From the NCBI RefSeq assembly GCF_026651855.1, contig NZ_CP093280.1:5000001-5064000 (forward strand): a DNA stretch of 64,000 nt. Reading direction: 5' to 3'. Made by a program: the position numbers and the translations under genes. Positions within the stretch are counted from its first letter, which is position 1; every line of letters begins with the position of its first letter. This DNA is from Pseudomonas silvicola (GTDB lineage: Bacteria > Pseudomonadota > Gammaproteobacteria > Pseudomonadales > Pseudomonadaceae). This document shows positions 1-8,617 of this stretch, in pieces. A model generated the notes under the pieces. The model had not been told where the DNA came from. It made no database searches and saw only the letters and a list, made by a program, of their open reading frames with translations.

Positions 1-453
1 GGCTCGTACAACCAGGTGACCTACCTGGACTACAAGGACGCACCATGCCCGACCGAGATCAGCTTTCAGCCAGGTGCCCCCAAGACCTGCGACCTGACCG
101 GCCACACGGTGGCCAACGCGCCGCGCTGGATAGCCAACGTCAACGGTGAGTACCACTGGAACCTGGATAACAGCCTCACCCCCTACGTGACCGGTAGCTA
201 CGCCTACCGTTCGGGCGCGCCTGGCACGGTGGACGACTCCTCTTACGCGCAGATCCCGGCCTATTACCTGGTCAACCTGTCCACGGGCTTGCGCGGCAAC
301 TTCCATGCGGGGCAGTGGGACCTTTCCCTGTGGGCCAAGAACGCGTTCAACCGGCGTTACTACACAGGGCTTTCAAACAAGAACAACGGCGGTTTCGTTT
401 CCTTCCTGGGTGACCCGCGCACCCTGGGCGTGACCGCGCGCTACGACTTCTGA
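1..453 (+). CDS. TonB-dependent outer-membrane receptor, C-terminal part (5' end outside window)
   Basis: The reading frame is open from base 1 and stops at 451-453, so only about the last 150 residues are present. The visible part is rich in alternating aromatic and polar residues and ends in a phenylalanine (RYDF), the usual C-terminal signature of an outer-membrane beta-barrel. The stretches LSLWAKNAFNRRYYTG and LGDPRTLGVTARYDF are typical of the last strands of TonB-dependent siderophore or organic-substrate receptors. The sulfatase gene starts 11 bases after the stop, so it is probably in the same operon and the receptor may import the sulfated substrate. The plug domain, TonB box and signal peptide cannot be seen. 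Confidence 0.85.
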   Translation, partial: GSYNQVTYLDYKDAPCPTEISFQPGAPKTCDLTGHTVANAPRWIANVNGEYHWNLDNSLTPYVTGSYAYRSGAPGTVDDSSYAQIPAYYLVNLSTGLRGNFHAGQWDLSLWAKNAFNRRYYTGLSNKNNGGFVSFLGDPRTLGVTARYDF

Positions 454-464
454 GGGGCAGAACC

Positions 465-1862
465 ATGACTAACTATTTCACCAGACTCGGCCGCCGGCAC
501 TTCCTGGAGCTGGCCGGCACTACCCTGGCCATGAGTGCGTTGCCCTCGTTCGCCCAGGCGGGCGGGCGCAAACCCAATATAATCTTCATCCTGGCCGATG
601 ACCTGGGCATCGGCGACGTGGGCTGCTATGGCCAAAGCCGCATCCTGACGCCCAACATCGACCGCCTGGCCCGCGAAGGCAAACGCTTTACCCAGGCCTA
701 CGCTGGCGCGCCAATCTGCTCGCCCTCGCGCTGTACCCTGATGACCGGGCTCAACACAGGCCATAGCCGCATACGCGGCAACTTCGCCCTGGGCGGGGGC
801 ATTGTCGGCACCAAGGGCGGTGAGTCGGTGCGCCGTGCCAACCTGCAAGCCTCGGACATCACCGTGGCCCAGCAACTGCAGGCGTTGGGCTACCACAGCG
901 GCCTGATGGGCAAATGGCACCTGGACGGCTTCGACCCCGCGGCCACACCGCTGGACCACGGCTTTGACGAATTTCGCGGCTGGCTGATCCAGACCCCCAG
1001 CACCCAGGGCTATTTCCCCACCCAGCGTTACCACAACCGTGAGCTGGTCGATATTCCCCAGGCACTGGGGCACACGGCGGCCCATTACGAAACCGACCTG
1101 TGCACGGACGACGCCTGCGACTTCATCCGGCGCAACCACGCCGATCCGTTCTTCCTGTTCGTGGGCTACAGCGCCCCGCACAGCCCGTATATTTCCCCCA
1201 GCTACGGTTCATTCGCCGGTGAACCCTGGAGCCAGGACCAGAAATCCTACGCGGCCATGATCGAACTCATGGACCAGGGCGTGGGCAGCGTGTTGCGCAC
1301 CGTGGCCGAACAGGGCCTGGACCGCGACACCGTGGTGTTCTTCGCCTCCGACAATGGCGCCCGCTCGGAAGCCACCCCTGCGCAGACGGCGGTGGTGGAA
1401 TTCTTCGACTCCAGCGGTGTGTATCGCGGCTACAAACGTGACCTGTACGAGGGTGGCATCCACGAACCCTTCATCGTGCGCTGGCCGGGTACCATCGACG
1501 CAGGCAGCCTGAGCGATGAGCCGGTGTACTTTCCCGACTTTCTTCCTACCGCCATGGCACTCGCCGGTGCGGCACCGGTGCTGGGGGATGGCGTTGACAT
1601 CAGCCCTTTGCTGCACCATGACGCGGCGCGGCTGGCGCCCCGGTATTTCTACTGGGAAACCTTCGAGCCTGAGTTTCGCCAAGCTGTGCGCCGGGGCAAC
1701 TGGAAGGCTATCCGCCTGAGCAAGGGGTTGCCCCTGGAACTGTATGACCTCAAGGCAGACCCACGTGAAACCCGCGATATCGCCGCCCAGCACCCGCAGG
1801 TCATCGCGGAGCTGGAGCACTACCTGCTGACGGCCCGCACCGCGTCGGTGGAATACCCATGA
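465..1862 (+). CDS. Tat-exported sulfatase (type I, formylglycine-dependent)
   Basis: A 465-residue member of the alkaline-phosphatase-superfamily sulfatases, which hydrolyse sulfate esters. The N-terminus has a twin-arginine signal (GRRHFLELAG followed by a hydrophobic stretch to about residue 31), so a folded periplasmic enzyme is expected. The metal-site start is PNIIFILADDLG, and the maturation motif CSPSR has the cysteine at residue 85 that is converted to formylglycine. Further family motifs are GLMGKWHL, SAPHSPY and FASDNGARSE. A GAGG-like ribosome-binding site lies about 9 bases before the ATG. The next gene, overlapping by four bases (ATGA), encodes the activating enzyme. Substrate is unknown; an aryl sulfate is inferred from the neighbouring ring-dioxygenase operon. 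Confidence 0.92.
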   Translation: MTNYFTRLGRRHFLELAGTTLAMSALPSFAQAGGRKPNIIFILADDLGIGDVGCYGQSRILTPNIDRLAREGKRFTQAYAGAPICSPSRCTLMTGLNTGHSRIRGNFALGGGIVGTKGGESVRRANLQASDITVAQQLQALGYHSGLMGKWHLDGFDPAATPLDHGFDEFRGWLIQTPSTQGYFPTQRYHNRELVDIPQALGHTAAHYETDLCTDDACDFIRRNHADPFFLFVGYSAPHSPYISPSYGSFAGEPWSQDQKSYAAMIELMDQGVGSVLRTVAEQGLDRDTVVFFASDNGARSEATPAQTAVVEFFDSSGVYRGYKRDLYEGGIHEPFIVRWPGTIDAGSLSDEPVYFPDFLPTAMALAGAAPVLGDGVDISPLLHHDAARLAPRYFYWETFEPEFRQAVRRGNWKAIRLSKGLPLELYDLKADPRETRDIAAQHPQVIAELEHYLLTARTASVEYP

Positions 1863-2788
1863 GCTGTTGCACGCCGTCGCGAGGCGCTGGCCCACGGCCC
1901 CGGGAGGATGTGCCCCAGGGGCCGCCCGGGCTGGGCGCAGACATGCTGGAAATACCGGGTGGCGTTTATCAGCTAGGAGGCGACGGCCCAGAGTGCATCG
2001 TCGCCGATGGTGAGGGGCCGGTTCGCGCGGTGCAGGTCGACAGCTTCCTGATCGACATCACCACCGTGACCAATCGCCAGTTTTCCGGGTTTGTCGCCCA
2101 GACGGGGTATGTCACCGATGCCGAGCATTTTGGCTGGTCCTTCGTGTTCGAAGGGCTGCTGGCCCCTGGCACCGAGTGCCTTGCGCTGCCGCCTGGGACC
2201 ACCCCCTGGTGGCGGGCAGTGCCCGGTGCCCACTGGCGTCAGCCATGCGGGCCAGCGGCCGGCCGACTGGCGCTGCCGGACCACCCGGTGGTGCACGTTT
2301 CCTGGCACGACGCCTGTGCGTTCGCACGCTGGGCCGGCAAGCGCCTGCCCACCGAGGCGCAGTGGGAAGTCGCGGCGCGCGGCGCGACGGTGGGCCAGAC
2401 CTTCCCCTGGGGCGAGGCATTGGAGGAGGGCGGCCGACGTCATTGCAACGTCTGGCAGGGTGAGTTTCCCCATGCCGACCGCGGCGCAGATGGCTTCACC
2501 GGTACAACCCCGGCCTTGGGGTTCGAAGCCAACGGTTATGGCCTGTTCAATATGCTGGGCAATGTGTGGGAGTGGTGCGCGGACTGGTGGAGTGTGGACT
2601 GGCATCGACCCGCGTCGCCCGCCACGCGCCTCAACCCGCTGGGGCCGCAGGCGGGGCAGGCAAAGGTGATCCGTGGCGGTTCCTGGTTGTGCCACGCCAG
2701 TTACTGCAACCGCTATCGGCTGTCTGCCCGCACCCACAACACGCCGCACAGCAGCACCGGCCACATGGGGTTTCGCTGCGTGCTCTGA
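1859..2788 (+). CDS. Formylglycine-generating enzyme (SUMF1/FGE family sulfatase activator)
   Basis: A 309-residue FGE-sulfatase domain protein. It should oxidise the cysteine of the CSPSR motif in the preceding sulfatase to formylglycine, using O2 and copper. Family features are the start IPGGVYQLGG (about residue 31), HPVVHVSWHDACAFARWAGKRLPTE (split motif), GNVWEWCADWW and RGGSW. Both cysteines of the catalytic pair found in aerobic FGEs are present in LCHASYC (Cys278 and Cys283), so this looks like the copper-dependent type and not merely an ergothioneine-type (EgtB) relative. It overlaps the sulfatase by ATGA, indicating translational coupling. Substrate protein and activator are presumably exported separately or the sulfatase is matured before Tat export. 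Confidence 0.92.
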   Translation: MSCCTPSRGAGPRPREDVPQGPPGLGADMLEIPGGVYQLGGDGPECIVADGEGPVRAVQVDSFLIDITTVTNRQFSGFVAQTGYVTDAEHFGWSFVFEGLLAPGTECLALPPGTTPWWRAVPGAHWRQPCGPAAGRLALPDHPVVHVSWHDACAFARWAGKRLPTEAQWEVAARGATVGQTFPWGEALEEGGRRHCNVWQGEFPHADRGADGFTGTTPALGFEANGYGLFNMLGNVWEWCADWWSVDWHRPASPATRLNPLGPQAGQAKVIRGGSWLCHASYCNRYRLSARTHNTPHSSTGHMGFRCVL

Positions 2789-2810
2789 GGCAGTCACGCC
2801 CCCTGGGCGT

Positions 2811-2846
2811 TGCAAGAAACGGATAGCGGTCTGCGAGCGGCGGCTA
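2811..2846 (+). promoter_or_regulatory. XylS/BenR-type operator: two direct repeats before benA
   Basis: Two 15-base boxes fit the XylS/BenR consensus TGCA-N6-GGNTA: TGCAAGAAACGGATA at 2811-2825, and TGCGAGCGGCGGCTA at 2832-2846 with one mismatch in the first half. They begin 21 bases apart, the spacing known for XylS at the Pm promoter, and lie about 65-100 bases before the benA start codon. The family and spacing are established knowledge; that this site is bound here by an unlinked BenR is inference, since no AraC/XylS-family regulator gene lies in the window. Confidence 0.75.
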
Positions 2847-2909
2847 TCGACAATACCCATCCATTCGTACGCTGGAGGTGCCTGAATAATAACAACGGAG
2901 GCCCCGGCC

Positions 2910-4274
2910 ATGACCCAGGGAATCGAGTACCTCAATGCCTTGCTGCAGGAAGACCGCGAGCAGGGTATCTACCGCTGCAAGCGCGAGATGTTCACGGACC
3001 CGCGCCTGTTCGACCTGGAGATGAAACACATCTTCGAAGGCAACTGGCTGTACCTGGCCCACGAAAGCCAGATCCCCAACGTCAACGACTACTACACCAC
3101 CCAGATGGGCCGCCAGCCCATCTTCATCGCCCGCAACAAGGACGGTGAGCTCAATGCCTTCCTCAACGCCTGCAGCCACCGCGGCGCGATGCTGTGCCGG
3201 CACAAGACCGGCAACCGCGCCTCCTACACCTGCCCGTTTCACGGCTGGACCTTCAACAACTCCGGTAAGCTGCTGAAAGTGAAAGACCCCAAGGAAGCGG
3301 GCTACCCCGACAGCTTCAACTGCGAAGGCTCCCACGACCTCACCCGCGTGGCGCGCTTCGAGTCCTACCGCGGCTTCCTGTTCGGTTCCCTGAACCCTGA
3401 CGTGCCGTCCCTGGCCGAACACCTGGGCGAGTCGGCCAAGATCATCGACATGATCGTCGACCAATCCCCCGAAGGCCTGGAAGTGCTGCGCGGTTCCAGC
3501 AGCTACGTGTATGAAGGCAACTGGAAGCTGACCGCCGAAAACGGCGCCGACGGTTACCACGTCAGTGCCGTGCACTGGAACTATGCCGCCACCCAGCAGC
3601 AGCGCCAGCAACGCGAGGCACAGGCTGCGGCCAAGACCATGAGCGCCGGTGGCTGGGCCAAACAGGGCGGCGGCTTCTACTCATTCGACAAGGGCCACAT
3701 GCTGTTGTGGACCCGTTGGTCTAATCCCGAGGACCGCCCGCTGTACGAGCGCCGTGACGAGCTGGCCCAGCACTTCGGTTCAGCCCGCGCCGACTGGATG
3801 ATCCAGAACTCGCGCAACCTGTGCCTGTACCCCAACGTCTACCTGATGGACCAGTTCAGCTCGCAGATCCGCATCGCCCGACCCATCGACGTCAACCGCA
3901 CCGAAATCACCATCTACTGCATCGCGCCGAAGGGCGAGAGCGATGCGGCGCGCGCCCAGCGCATTCGCCAGTATGAAGACTTCTTCAACGTCAGTGGCAT
4001 GGCCACCCCCGATGACCTGGAGGAATTCCGTTCCTGCCAGATGGGCTATCAGGGCAGCACCACCGCCTGGAATGACATGTCCCGTGGCGCCGCGCACTGG
4101 GTGGAGGGCGCCGATGCGGCGGCCGTGGAGATCGATTTGCACCCGCAACTCAGTGGCGTGCGCACCGAAGACGAAGGCCTGTTCGTGATGCAGCACAAAT
4201 ACTGGCAGGCAACCATGATCAACGCCTTGAAGGCCGAGCAGGCCAAGCGTATCGACGTGGAGGCAGTGCAATGA
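2910..4274 (+). CDS. benA: Benzoate 1,2-dioxygenase large (alpha) subunit
   Basis: A 454-residue Rieske non-haem iron oxygenase alpha subunit that dihydroxylates the ring of benzoate (or a close analogue) to a cis-diol carboxylate. The Rieske cluster ligands are Cys88-x-His90 and Cys108-x2-His111 ([16 protein letters not shown]). The catalytic iron histidines are His217 and His222 in [11 protein letters not shown]. Long stretches read like BenA of P. putida, for example [19 protein letters not shown] and [18 protein letters not shown]. XylX (toluate dioxygenase) or a halobenzoate enzyme cannot be excluded from sequence alone. Strong ribosome-binding site (acggagg). First gene of benABCD, with benB overlapping by ATGA. 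Confidence 0.92.
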   Translation: MTQGIEYLNALLQEDREQGIYRCKREMFTDPRLFDLEMKHIFEGNWLYLAHESQIPNVNDYYTTQMGRQPIFIARNKDGELNAFLNACSHRGAMLCRHKTGNRASYTCPFHGWTFNNSGKLLKVKDPKEAGYPDSFNCEGSHDLTRVARFESYRGFLFGSLNPDVPSLAEHLGESAKIIDMIVDQSPEGLEVLRGSSSYVYEGNWKLTAENGADGYHVSAVHWNYAATQQQRQQREAQAAAKTMSAGGWAKQGGGFYSFDKGHMLLWTRWSNPEDRPLYERRDELAQHFGSARADWMIQNSRNLCLYPNVYLMDQFSSQIRIARPIDVNRTEITIYCIAPKGESDAARAQRIRQYEDFFNVSGMATPDDLEEFRSCQMGYQGSTTAWNDMSRGAAHWVEGADAAAVEIDLHPQLSGVRTEDEGLFVMQHKYWQATMINALKAEQAKRIDVEAVQ

Positions 4275-4759
4275 CCATCGCCTATGACACCGTTCGCGAC
4301 TTTCTCTACCGCGAGGCCCGCTACCTGGACGACAAGGACTGGGACAACTGGCTGGAGCTGTACGCCCCCGACGCCAGCTTCTGGATGCCCAGCTGGGATG
4401 ACAACGACGAGCTGACCGAGGACCCTCAGCGCCAGATATCCCTGATCTGGTATGGCCGCCGCGATGGCCTGGAAGACCGTATCTTCCGGATAAAGACCGA
4501 ACGGTCCAGTGCCAGCATTCCCGACACCCGCACTTCCCACAACCTGAGCAACATCGAGGTACTGGAGCAGGGTGACGGTGTCGCTCGGGTGCGCTTCAAC
4601 TGGCACACCCTCAGCTTCCGCTACAAGACCGTGGACAGCTACTTCGGCACCAGCTTCTACACCCTGGATATCCGCGGCGCCCAGCCGTTGATCACCGCCA
4701 AGAAGGTGGTGCTGAAGAACGACTACGTCCGTCAGCTGATCGACATCTACCACATCTGA
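4271..4759 (+). CDS. benB: Benzoate 1,2-dioxygenase small (beta) subunit
   Basis: A 162-residue ring-hydroxylating dioxygenase beta subunit, which packs with the alpha subunit into the terminal oxygenase hexamer and has a structural role. It shows the family pattern of a short helical start ([21 protein letters not shown]), then a cone-shaped beta domain with FWMPSWDD and the end motif RQLIDIYHI. The start codon overlaps the end of benA (ATGA) and benC follows after 10 bases, so the subunits are made together. Length is normal for BenB/XylY. Confidence 0.92.
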   Translation: MTIAYDTVRDFLYREARYLDDKDWDNWLELYAPDASFWMPSWDDNDELTEDPQRQISLIWYGRRDGLEDRIFRIKTERSSASIPDTRTSHNLSNIEVLEQGDGVARVRFNWHTLSFRYKTVDSYFGTSFYTLDIRGAQPLITAKKVVLKNDYVRQLIDIYHI

Positions 4760-4769
4760 GGCGGCCATC

Positions 4770-5783
4770 ATGACGTACAAGATCGCACTGAATTTCGAAG
4801 ACGGCGTCACCCGTTTCATCGACAGCAGCGCCACTGAAACCGTGGCCGACGCTGCGTACCGCCAGGGCATCAACATTCCGCTGGACTGCCGCGATGGTGC
4901 CTGTGGTACCTGCAAGTGCTTTGCCGAGGCGGGTCGATACGACTTGGGTGAGGAGTACATCGACGACGCCCTGACCGCGCAGGAGGCCGCCGAGGGCTTT
5001 GTCCTGACTTGCCAGATGCGTGCCCAGAGCGACTGCGTGGTACGGGTGCCGGCGTCCTCGGACGTGTGCAAGACCCAGCAGTCCAAATACGAAGCCACCA
5101 TCAGCGCGGTGCAGCAGTTGTCCGACAGCACCATTGCGTTGAAGATCAGGGGCCAAGCACTGAGCCAGCTGGCGTTCCTGCCCGGCCAGTACGTGAACCT
5201 TCAGGTGCCGGGCAGCGAGCAGACGCGCGCCTACTCATTCAGCTCGCTGCAGCGCGACGGTGAGGTCAGTTTCCTGATCCGCAACGTGCCCGGCGGCCTC
5301 ATGAGCAGTTTCCTGACCGGTTTGGCCAAGGCCGGTGACAGCATGACCCTGGCCGGGCCCCTGGGTAGCTTCTACCTGCGCGACATACGCCGGCCCCTGT
5401 TGTTGCTGGCCGGTGGCACGGGCCTGGCGCCATTCACCGCCATGCTCGAACGCATTGCCGAGCAGGGCAGTGAGTACCCGGTGCACCTGATCTATGGCGT
5501 GACCCAGGACATCGACCTGGTGGAAACCGCGCGGCTGGAGGACCTCGCCGCCCGCATTCCCGCCTTCACCTTCAGCGCCTGCGTGGCCAGCCCCGACAGC
5601 CAGTACCCGCGCAAGGGCTACGTGACTCAGCACATCGAGCCTGCGCACTTGAACCAGGGCGATGTGGACGTCTACCTGTGCGGCCCGCCGCCGATGGTGG
5701 AAGCGGTCAGCCAACACCTGCGCGACCAGGGCATCGTCCCGGCCAACTTCTACTTCGAGAAATTCGCCGCCAGCGCGGCGTGA
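4770..5783 (+). CDS. benC: Benzoate 1,2-dioxygenase electron-transfer reductase
   Basis: A 337-residue NADH:acceptor reductase that supplies electrons to the oxygenase. It has the class IB order: an N-terminal plant-type [2Fe-2S] ferredoxin domain (ligands Cys40, Cys45, Cys48 and Cys81, in CRDGACGTC and LTCQ), an FAD domain with RAYSFSS (about residue 155), and an NAD domain with LLLAGGTGLAPF and YLCGPPPMVE followed by the terminal aromatic motif FYFEKF. It follows benB by 10 bases with a normal ribosome-binding site and is clearly co-transcribed. Confidence 0.93.
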   Translation: MTYKIALNFEDGVTRFIDSSATETVADAAYRQGINIPLDCRDGACGTCKCFAEAGRYDLGEEYIDDALTAQEAAEGFVLTCQMRAQSDCVVRVPASSDVCKTQQSKYEATISAVQQLSDSTIALKIRGQALSQLAFLPGQYVNLQVPGSEQTRAYSFSSLQRDGEVSFLIRNVPGGLMSSFLTGLAKAGDSMTLAGPLGSFYLRDIRRPLLLLAGGTGLAPFTAMLERIAEQGSEYPVHLIYGVTQDIDLVETARLEDLAARIPAFTFSACVASPDSQYPRKGYVTQHIEPAHLNQGDVDVYLCGPPPMVEAVSQHLRDQGIVPANFYFEKFAASAA

Positions 5784-5844
5784 CACGCCATTCAAAGTCG
5801 CCACGCCCCCACCGTGAGGGTGGCGTGCCGGCAGGAGGTTTCGC

Positions 5845-6609
5845 ATGAACCGTTTTACCGACAAGGTCGCACTCGTCACCGGCGCCGCCCAGGGCATTGG
5901 CCTGCGCGTGGCCCAACGCCTGGCTGCCGAAGGCGCCCGCCTGGTGCTGGTGGACCGTTCCGAGCTGGTCTTCGAGCTGGAGCACCTGCCCAACCAGCCG
6001 TTGGTGTTGACGGCGGACCTGGAACAGCATGAAGAATGCAGCCGCGTGGTCGCCGCCGCAGTCAAGCACTTCGGCCGCCTGGACATTCTGATCAACAACG
6101 TGGGCGGCACCATTTGGGCCAAGCCCTTCGAGCACTACGAGCCCCAGCAGATCGAAGCTGAAGTGCGCCGTTCGCTGTTCCCCACCCTGTGGTGCTGCCA
6201 TGCCGTGCTGCCGATGATGCTGGAGCAGGGCAGCGGTGCCATCGTCAACGTCTCGTCCATCGCCACCCGCAGCCTCAACCGCGTGCCCTACGGCGCGGCC
6301 AAGGGCGGCGTCAACGCACTGACCGCCTGCCTGGCGTTCGAAACCGCCCAGCGCGGGGTGCGGGTCAATGCCACGGCCCCAGGGGGTACGGAAGCCCCGC
6401 CACGGCGCATTCCGCGCAACAGCGCCGAGCAAAGTGAACAGGAGAAAGCCTGGTACCAGCAAATCGTCGACCAGACCCTGGACACCAGCCTGATGCACCG
6501 CTACGGCACCGTGGACGAGCAGGTGGGGGCGATTCTGTTCCTGGCGTCCGACGAGGCTTCGTATATCACCGGGGTGACGTTGCCGGTGGGCGGTGGTGAC
6601 CTGGGCTGA
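5845..6609 (+). CDS. benD: 1,6-dihydroxycyclohexa-2,4-diene-1-carboxylate dehydrogenase (SDR)
   Basis: A 254-residue short-chain dehydrogenase that oxidises the cis-diol made by BenABC to catechol with loss of CO2. The NAD-binding TGAAQGIG motif is at about residues 12-19, NNVGG follows in the middle, and the catalytic Ser and YxxxK are in VNVSSIATRS and PYGAAKGG. The C-terminus LPVGGGD is typical. It closes the operon, 61 bases after benC, with an AGGAGG ribosome-binding site. No catechol-cleavage genes (catA, catBC) or benzoate transporters lie nearby, so downstream steps are encoded elsewhere. Confidence 0.93.
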   Translation: MNRFTDKVALVTGAAQGIGLRVAQRLAAEGARLVLVDRSELVFELEHLPNQPLVLTADLEQHEECSRVVAAAVKHFGRLDILINNVGGTIWAKPFEHYEPQQIEAEVRRSLFPTLWCCHAVLPMMLEQGSGAIVNVSSIATRSLNRVPYGAAKGGVNALTACLAFETAQRGVRVNATAPGGTEAPPRRIPRNSAEQSEQEKAWYQQIVDQTLDTSLMHRYGTVDEQVGAILFLASDEASYITGVTLPVGGGDLG

Positions 6610-6680
6610 GGATGACAGCCTCCCCATCCATATCGCCCCGTATCTGGTCTGCGTGGCGCTGGCCCTGCGTGCAAAAAAGC

Positions 6681-6707
6681 TTGAACCTTTTCGGAGTTCG
6701 CTATGCT
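6681..6707 (+). promoter_or_regulatory. Possible sigma-70 promoter for the lodAB-like pair
   Basis: TTGAAC (6681-6686) and TATGCT (6702-6707) resemble -35 and -10 elements, but the spacer is only 15 bases, which is short. It lies 57 bases before the start of the quinoprotein gene and is the only promoter-like pair I see in the 150-base gap after benD. Weak evidence. Confidence 0.3.
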
Positions 6708-6763
6708 TGAACGGCGATGCTGCTGGCATTGGACGTTGATTTTTCCATGGAAAGGGGATCGAG

Positions 6764-8617
6764 ATGCGCGAGAAACGTGGGGATGAGGCAATTGTCTACG
6801 CAAAGATCCACCCGTCGATAGGGGTGGCGCGGGTTGGAAACTCCAGTGAGGAGGATGGCTTCTACATCGGGCCTCAGGTCGTTGACCCTGCCCCAATGCT
6901 GCAAGGGTTTTATCGGGATGCCACGGGGGCATTGAAGCGCGAGGTAGCAGAGTTTCGTATCTATGGGTATGACGGCCTGGGAAACGTGGTTCGCGAGCTG
7001 CGCATGGACGAAGGTGTGCAGATTACCTGGTCGGTAGAGCTCGCTAACCACAAGGCTGCCTGGTACACCTTCCAACTGGCGATGGATATTCCCGAGGCTG
7101 TCTCGGCACCGCCGTCCAAGCGCCGTAATGCGTCGGTAAGCGACCGAAATTCCCTGTCAATAAGGCCCGGCACACGCAGTATCGATGCTCCGGGCGCACA
7201 GGGGGCGCAGTTCCAGTTTGACGGTGGCACGTGCTTTGGTATCGAGGTACCGCTGGGGGAGTTGCGCACTGATCCGGCGGGGCGGTTATGGGTGTTCGGC
7301 GGCCATGGGAAGTCAGCTTCCTGCGAAGGCAAGGCGCCTACGGATTTCGCCAACAACGATGGATGGTACGACGATACCAGCGACGGCCCCGTGACTGCCC
7401 GTGTCCACCTGGGCGAGCGGGAGCTGACGGTAGCGCCTGCGTGGGTGGTGGTGGCGCCCCCTAACTACGGACCACAACAGAAATCGGTGCGCACCTTGTA
7501 CGCACTGATGACTGACGTGGCTATCCAGGCAGGGCATTTGCCGACGCCGACAACACCTTCGTTTCGCGATGACATTTTGCCGATCCTGAAGGCCACCTGC
7601 GACCTGCAGTGGATGAATGCCGGTTTCGCGGCCGGTTTTGGCTACGGCATGGCGCAGCATTTCCTGGCGCCCGACTACCTGAACAAGCTCGCTCGGCCTG
7701 ACAAGATCCATGCCGAGCTGCGTCGCACAGTGGCCAACGGTTTCCGCAACCCGATTGACAACGATGTTTCGCAGAAACCCTGGCCTTGGGTGTATGGCGA
7801 TGCCATGGACATCCCCATGCCGGTGTCACCCCGCGCGATGAATGCATTGACCGCTACCCAACTGGCGCTGCTGGAGCGATGGGCCGAGGGTGATTTCGTC
7901 GCCGATCATGACCCTGCCTGGACGCCGCACCGAAGCATCGCCGTGGTACCCCTGCAGGAACAACCGGCGATGCTTGACCGGGCATCGCTGGAATTTTGCC
8001 TGGCCGACGCGTTTCATCCTGGCTGCGAAGTCACCTGGCCGGTTCGCCATGCAAGTATGTACATGGCGCCGTACCGTTGGCGTCACCGCGGTGCCGAAGA
8101 TCCGGAGCCCGATTACGGAACCACCCTGACGATAGCAGAGGCAACGTCTTATGGCGGACCGCTGTATGGCCAGTTTCCGGGGGCGCTCACACGGTGGATG
8201 GCGATACCCTGGCAAACCGATTCCGCCAGTTGCCGCTCCGGTTACGACAAACAGTACGATCCGTATCTGCCGACTTTCTGGCCGGCTCGCGTGCCGAATC
8301 AGGTCTTGAGCGACGAGAACTATCGCAAAGTCATGGATACCTCACTTGACCGTGCGGAGCGCCTGGAGGCCTACCACTTGCGGTCTGATTGGGACCGCAC
8401 CCTGGGGCCAGGTGCCGATCATCAATTACAGGTGATGGTGGAGCACTTTGATCGCCAGGGCATCGTCGAGGTGCGCCCCGGCATTGCTGATGACCCCGAC
8501 TTTCCGCCCGTCATGCAGGTCGAAGATCGCGGCGGCGACGACTTGAGTCATGAAGAGCGAAAACTGACCGATCAAGGCATGCGCCGAGCGCTTATCAACG
8601 GGACGCTCAAACAGTGA
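6764..8617 (+). CDS. lodA: LodA/GoxA-like CTQ-dependent amino-acid oxidase (quinoprotein)
   Basis: A 617-residue protein of the LodA family, whose known members are L-lysine epsilon-oxidase and glycine oxidase; these oxidise amines or amino acids with O2 and release H2O2. The N-terminal motif KIHPSIGVARVGNS and the C-terminal block WQTDSASCRSGYD are family hallmarks. The two residues that should form the cysteine tryptophylquinone are Cys421 (HPGCEVTW) and Trp483 (AIPWQTD); their 62-residue separation is close to the 65 of LodA (Cys516/Trp581). No Sec signal is visible, as in other members. AAGGGG precedes the start. The next gene overlaps by GTGA and encodes the LodB-like flavoprotein needed to make the cofactor. 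Substrate cannot be predicted. Confidence 0.87.
   Translation: MREKRGDEAIVYAKIHPSIGVARVGNSSEEDGFYIGPQVVDPAPMLQGFYRDATGALKREVAEFRIYGYDGLGNVVRELRMDEGVQITWSVELANHKAAWYTFQLAMDIPEAVSAPPSKRRNASVSDRNSLSIRPGTRSIDAPGAQGAQFQFDGGTCFGIEVPLGELRTDPAGRLWVFGGHGKSASCEGKAPTDFANNDGWYDDTSDGPVTARVHLGERELTVAPAWVVVAPPNYGPQQKSVRTLYALMTDVAIQAGHLPTPTTPSFRDDILPILKATCDLQWMNAGFAAGFGYGMAQHFLAPDYLNKLARPDKIHAELRRTVANGFRNPIDNDVSQKPWPWVYGDAMDIPMPVSPRAMNALTATQLALLERWAEGDFVADHDPAWTPHRSIAVVPLQEQPAMLDRASLEFCLADAFHPGCEVTWPVRHASMYMAPYRWRHRGAEDPEPDYGTTLTIAEATSYGGPLYGQFPGALTRWMAIPWQTDSASCRSGYDKQYDPYLPTFWPARVPNQVLSDENYRKVMDTSLDRAERLEAYHLRSDWDRTLGPGADHQLQVMVEHFDRQGIVEVRPGIADDPDFPPVMQVEDRGGDDLSHEERKLTDQGMRRALINGTLKQ

Noticed and set aside
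441-1181. Long minus-strand open frames over the sulfatase, FGE and ben genes
   Set aside because: They are antisense shadows caused by high GC; they lack ribosome-binding sites and family motifs, while the plus-strand proteins are unmistakable.
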